16,787 bases of DNA. It comes from an uncultured Clostridium sp. (GTDB lineage Bacteria > Bacillota > Clostridia > Clostridiales > Clostridiaceae). Under the pieces are notes generated by a model. It had not been told where the DNA came from and searched no databases. It saw only the letters and a program-made list of their open reading frames with translations. A program made the translations under genes and the position numbers. Position 1 is the first letter of the stretch. Each line of letters begins with the position of its first letter. The stretch lies in assembly GCA_900543325.1 (NCBI GenBank), contig UQQU01000068.1:1-16787 (forward strand). The letters are read 5' to 3'. Below are positions 14,405 to 16,787 of this stretch, piece after piece.

Positions 14405-14444
14405 TAAGGGGTTAAGCAGGTATATTTAATAGCTTAACTCCTTA
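14405..14444 (+). terminator. Hairpin between ftsH and helD, terminator without T-run
   Basis: TAAGGGGTTAAGC (14405-14417) pairs with GCTTAACTCCTTA (14432-14444), 13 bp with one G-U. It is followed by AAATGTCTTAT rather than a T-run, so termination is likely weak. It may instead protect the ftsH 3' end or partly attenuate transcription into helD. Confidence 0.5.
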
Positions 14445-14514
14445 AATGTCTTATATAATAGTTAATAATTTAAAATTAGTAGTTAATCTTAACTTAAATG
14501 AAGGACGTGGCAGT

Positions 14515-16608
14515 TTGAATAAATTTGAATTTTTACAAGAAGAACAAAATCTAGAGTTAACTCTGGACCTATTAAGCAAAGAAATATTAAATTACATACA
14601 AAAAAGAAAAGACGTTGCAGATTACATATTAGAATATAGAAAAAAGTTTATTGAAGAATATAGAGATGACGAAGATAAAGTAATGGAATACTTCGATCAT
14701 GAACGATATGTAAAAGAAGAAATGTACAGAACTATAGATAGAAAATTAGCTGAATTTACAAAATTAAAGGAATCACCTTACTTTGGAAAAGTTAATTTTG
14801 AAGATGATGGATATGCAGAGCAAATTTATGTTGGTAGATATGGATTAACGCCAGAAGGTAGTTTTGATGCTGCTATAGTAGATTGGAGAGCTCCAGTTGC
14901 ATCATTATTCTATAAGGGAACATTAGGTGAAACTAGCTATAAGTCACCTGATGGAGAAGTTCCAGTAGATATATTAGCAAGAAGACAAATAATGGTTAAA
15001 AAAGGGAAGTTAGAAGGATTCTTTGATTCAGATGTTGATGTTAAAGATGATATTCTTCAAATGATTTTATCATCAAATGCAGGAGAAAAGCTTAAGGATA
15101 TAGTTATGACTATCCAAAAGGAGCAAGATGAAATCATAAGAGAAGAAAGAATGAAGGTTGTAGTAGTTAATGGGGTTGCAGGTTCAGGGAAAACAACAAT
15201 TGCCCTTCATAGAGTTGCATATCTTTTATATAACTTTAGAGAACAATTAGGAGATAAGGTATTAATATTAGGACCTAATGATATATTTATCGATTATATT
15301 GGAGATGTGCTTCCTACATTAGGTGAAAGTAATGTTAATCAACAAACTTTTGCACATTTTGCCATAAATGAAATTGGATTAAATGAGCCGGTAGTTGACT
15401 TTACAGCTTATTTAGAAGAAGTTCTAAAAGGTAATGAAGAAGTTATAAATGAAATTAAATATAAAGCTGGTGAAGAATTTATATCTATTTTAGATAAGAA
15501 ATGTGAAGAGTTAGAAGAAAATTACTTTAACTTTAAGCCAGTTAAATTCTTTGATGAAGAAGTTGTAGGATTAGAAGAAATTAATGAATTATTTGAAAAG
15601 CATTATAAATATATGCCTTTATTTAGAAGAAGTCAAAAGATAAAGAGAGTTATTACTTCAAAGCTTAAGGATAAAAGAGATGAATTAGTAAGAAATTTAA
15701 ATGCTGAAGTTAAGGATAAGCTAGCTAGTCTTTCAGAGGATCAATTAGTTATTGAACAAAATAATATAGAATTCCAAAGAAGAATAAGAATTAGAGAAAT
15801 AGTTAGGGAACTTATGGCTCAAAAAGAGAATTTAGCAAAGTGGATAGATAATGAAAGTATAGTAGATATCTATAAGGAATTTACTAATACTGATGAATTA
15901 TCATATTTAGATTTACCAGCAATTCTTTATTTAATGATTAAGCTTGATGGAAAGAAGACTAAACAAGATATTAAGCATATAGTAATTGATGAGGCTCAAG
16001 ATTATAGTATGTTACAATTCATTATATTAAAAGAGTTAACAGGATGTAGAAGTTACACTATAGTTGGGGATGCAAATCAAAGATTAATAAAAGTAGAAGA
16101 AGAACCAGCTATGCTTAAGTTAAAATCTTTATTTGGTGGATTTGTTAAGAACTATGCTTTAAATAAGAGTTATAGATCAACATTCCAAATTATGGAGTAT
16201 GCAAGTAAGTTATTAGATGAAAATGCAATGGTCCCATTTGTAAGAAAAGGTAAGTTTGATGTTGAAGAAGTGGAAGTTAATAATGAAGATGATTTAATCG
16301 ATACTATCTTAGAATCATTAGAAGAATATGATGATGAAAATTATGATAATATTGCAATTATAACTAAAGATAAAGAGGACCTTAAAAAGATATCACCAGA
16401 ACTTAAGAAGTTTACTAAGATTTTAGCTTTTGATAGAGAAGATATTATTTATAGAGGGGGTAAGGTTATAGTTCCATCATATTATGCAAAAGGATTAGAA
16501 TTTGATGGAGTTATAATAGTTAACTTCGATGATAATACAGATGATTTAGTTAAATACATCATGGCAACTAGAGCACTTCATAGATTAAAAGTAATAAATT
16601 TCAAATAA
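14515..16608 (+). CDS. helD: RNA polymerase recycling motor HelD (UvrD-like helicase)
   Basis: SF1-type ATPase that binds core RNA polymerase and releases it from stalled or terminated complexes. It is 697 residues. Seen: an N-terminal helical, likely coiled-coil arm; the family block YVGRYGL and IVDWRAPVASLFYKG; Walker A GVAGSGKTT with K226; LILGPNDIFIDYIGDVLPTLGE; Walker B IDEAQD (491-496); and C-terminal helicase motifs KGLEFDGVII and TRALHRLKV. The charged region around 320-450 is typical of the HelD insertion domain. I choose TTG 14515, 9 nt after AAGGA (14501-14505), because the protein then begins MNKFEFLQEEQNLELTLDLL. An in-frame ATG at 14446 would abut the preceding hairpin, has no ribosome binding site and adds 23 unconserved-looking residues. 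Confidence 0.9.
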   Translation: MNKFEFLQEEQNLELTLDLLSKEILNYIQKRKDVADYILEYRKKFIEEYRDDEDKVMEYFDHERYVKEEMYRTIDRKLAEFTKLKESPYFGKVNFEDDGYAEQIYVGRYGLTPEGSFDAAIVDWRAPVASLFYKGTLGETSYKSPDGEVPVDILARRQIMVKKGKLEGFFDSDVDVKDDILQMILSSNAGEKLKDIVMTIQKEQDEIIREERMKVVVVNGVAGSGKTTIALHRVAYLLYNFREQLGDKVLILGPNDIFIDYIGDVLPTLGESNVNQQTFAHFAINEIGLNEPVVDFTAYLEEVLKGNEEVINEIKYKAGEEFISILDKKCEELEENYFNFKPVKFFDEEVVGLEEINELFEKHYKYMPLFRRSQKIKRVITSKLKDKRDELVRNLNAEVKDKLASLSEDQLVIEQNNIEFQRRIRIREIVRELMAQKENLAKWIDNESIVDIYKEFTNTDELSYLDLPAILYLMIKLDGKKTKQDIKHIVIDEAQDYSMLQFIILKELTGCRSYTIVGDANQRLIKVEEEPAMLKLKSLFGGFVKNYALNKSYRSTFQIMEYASKLLDENAMVPFVRKGKFDVEEVEVNNEDDLIDTILESLEEYDDENYDNIAIITKDKEDLKKISPELKKFTKILAFDREDIIYRGGKVIVPSYYAKGLEFDGVIIVNFDDNTDDLVKYIMATRALHRLKVINFK

Positions 16609-16614
16609 ATGTAA

Positions 16615-16665
16615 GGACCTCCGGGGAACATCCATTATATGGATGTTCCCCGGAGGTTTATTTTG
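16615..16665 (+). terminator. GC-rich perfect hairpin after helD
   Basis: An 18-bp perfect stem, 16617-16634 with 16640-16657 (ACCTCCGGGGAACATCCA), has a 5-nt loop and then TTTATTTTGG. It starts 8 nt after the helD stop codon. The T-run is interrupted, but the stem is very stable for so AT-rich a genome. A role as helD terminator is likely. Confidence 0.75.
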
Positions 16666-16691
16666 GAATTCAATAATTATGCAAAATAATC

Positions 16692-16720
16692 TTTACAATA
16701 TGCATAAAAAATTGTATATT
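16692..16720 (+). promoter_or_regulatory. Promoter of the second riboswitch unit
   Basis: TTTACA (16692-16697) and TATATT (16715-16720) are separated by 17 nt, with a TG two bases before the -10. Transcription would start near 16727, just upstream of the partial L-box. Confidence 0.65.
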
Positions 16721-16743
16721 ATAAATGACAAGTAGATATGAAG

Positions 16744-16787
16744 TAGATAGAGGTTGCGATATTTAAGAGTAGATTTACGGAGGTAAG
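16744..16787 (+). ncRNA. Partial lysine riboswitch (L-box), cut by the window end
   Basis: AGATAGAGGTTGCGATATTT followed by AAGAGTAGATTTACGGAGG reproduces the 5' part of L-box aptamers: the P1 strand GATAGAGG(T)GCG, then the AAGAGTA loop and GGAG strand of P2. Only the first helices are present, so the assignment rests on about 44 nt. The gene it controls lies outside the window; a lysine-synthesis or lysine-transport gene would be expected. Confidence 0.7.

Noticed and set aside
14446..14514. Upstream ATG start for helD
   Set aside because: It has no ribosome binding site, directly abuts a hairpin, and the extra 23 residues do not resemble the HelD N-terminus.
1..16787. CRISPR arrays, insertion sequences, phage genes, tRNA or rRNA genes
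   Set aside because: None seen: no regularly spaced identical repeats with unique spacers, no transposase or integrase motifs, no cloverleaf or rRNA-like stretch.

Overview
The window is AT-rich, with Gram-positive ribosome binding sites, AT-rich codon use and short stem-loop terminators. Every gene whose family I recognise fits a low-GC Firmicute, most likely Clostridium sensu stricto. This is judged from codon use, the L-box riboswitches, LepB/FtsH/HelD sequence character and a RAT-controlled PTS gene; I cannot name the species. It looks like ordinary chromosome: no transposase, integrase, phage gene, CRISPR array, tRNA or rRNA was found.

Layout. 1-709 has no credible gene but is highly structured: three degenerate 20-nt repeats (106-205), three consecutive hairpins (278-453) and a terminator-like hairpin (481-514). 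710-3481 (+) holds a radical SAM/SPASM protein and a cyclopropane-fatty-acyl-phospholipid synthase, with a 26-bp imperfect hairpin between them. A bidirectional terminator separates these from a convergent PTS EIICB gene (3595-5274, -). The PTS leader carries a promoter, a RAT antiterminator site and the terminator it overlaps. Next come a 58-aa two-helix membrane protein gene (5649-5825), a cluster of five exact DnaA boxes plus one near match (6024-6296), and sfsA (6373-7065). Facing sfsA is a two-gene minus-strand operon: a DUF1576-type membrane protein and a 115-aa protein of unknown function. 8870-9544 encodes a small TIM-barrel protein of unknown role. 9573-11242 is a lysine riboswitch, its terminator and lysA. 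11498-14391 is a run of a DUF3006 protein, signal peptidase I and FtsH. 14515-16608 is the RNA polymerase recycling helicase HelD. The window ends with a promoter and the 5' part of what looks like a second lysine riboswitch.

How the parts fit. The two L-boxes imply that lysine represses lysA and an unseen downstream gene by transcription attenuation. The PTS leader implies sugar-dependent antitermination by a GlcT/LicT-type protein encoded elsewhere. LepB (export), FtsH (membrane quality control) and HelD (polymerase recycling) are housekeeping functions. The radical SAM-Cfa pair may act on membrane lipids, but that is inference from adjacency. The DnaA-box cluster is far from any replication-initiation gene and one box overlaps the predicted sfsA promoter; it is the most unusual regulatory feature here.
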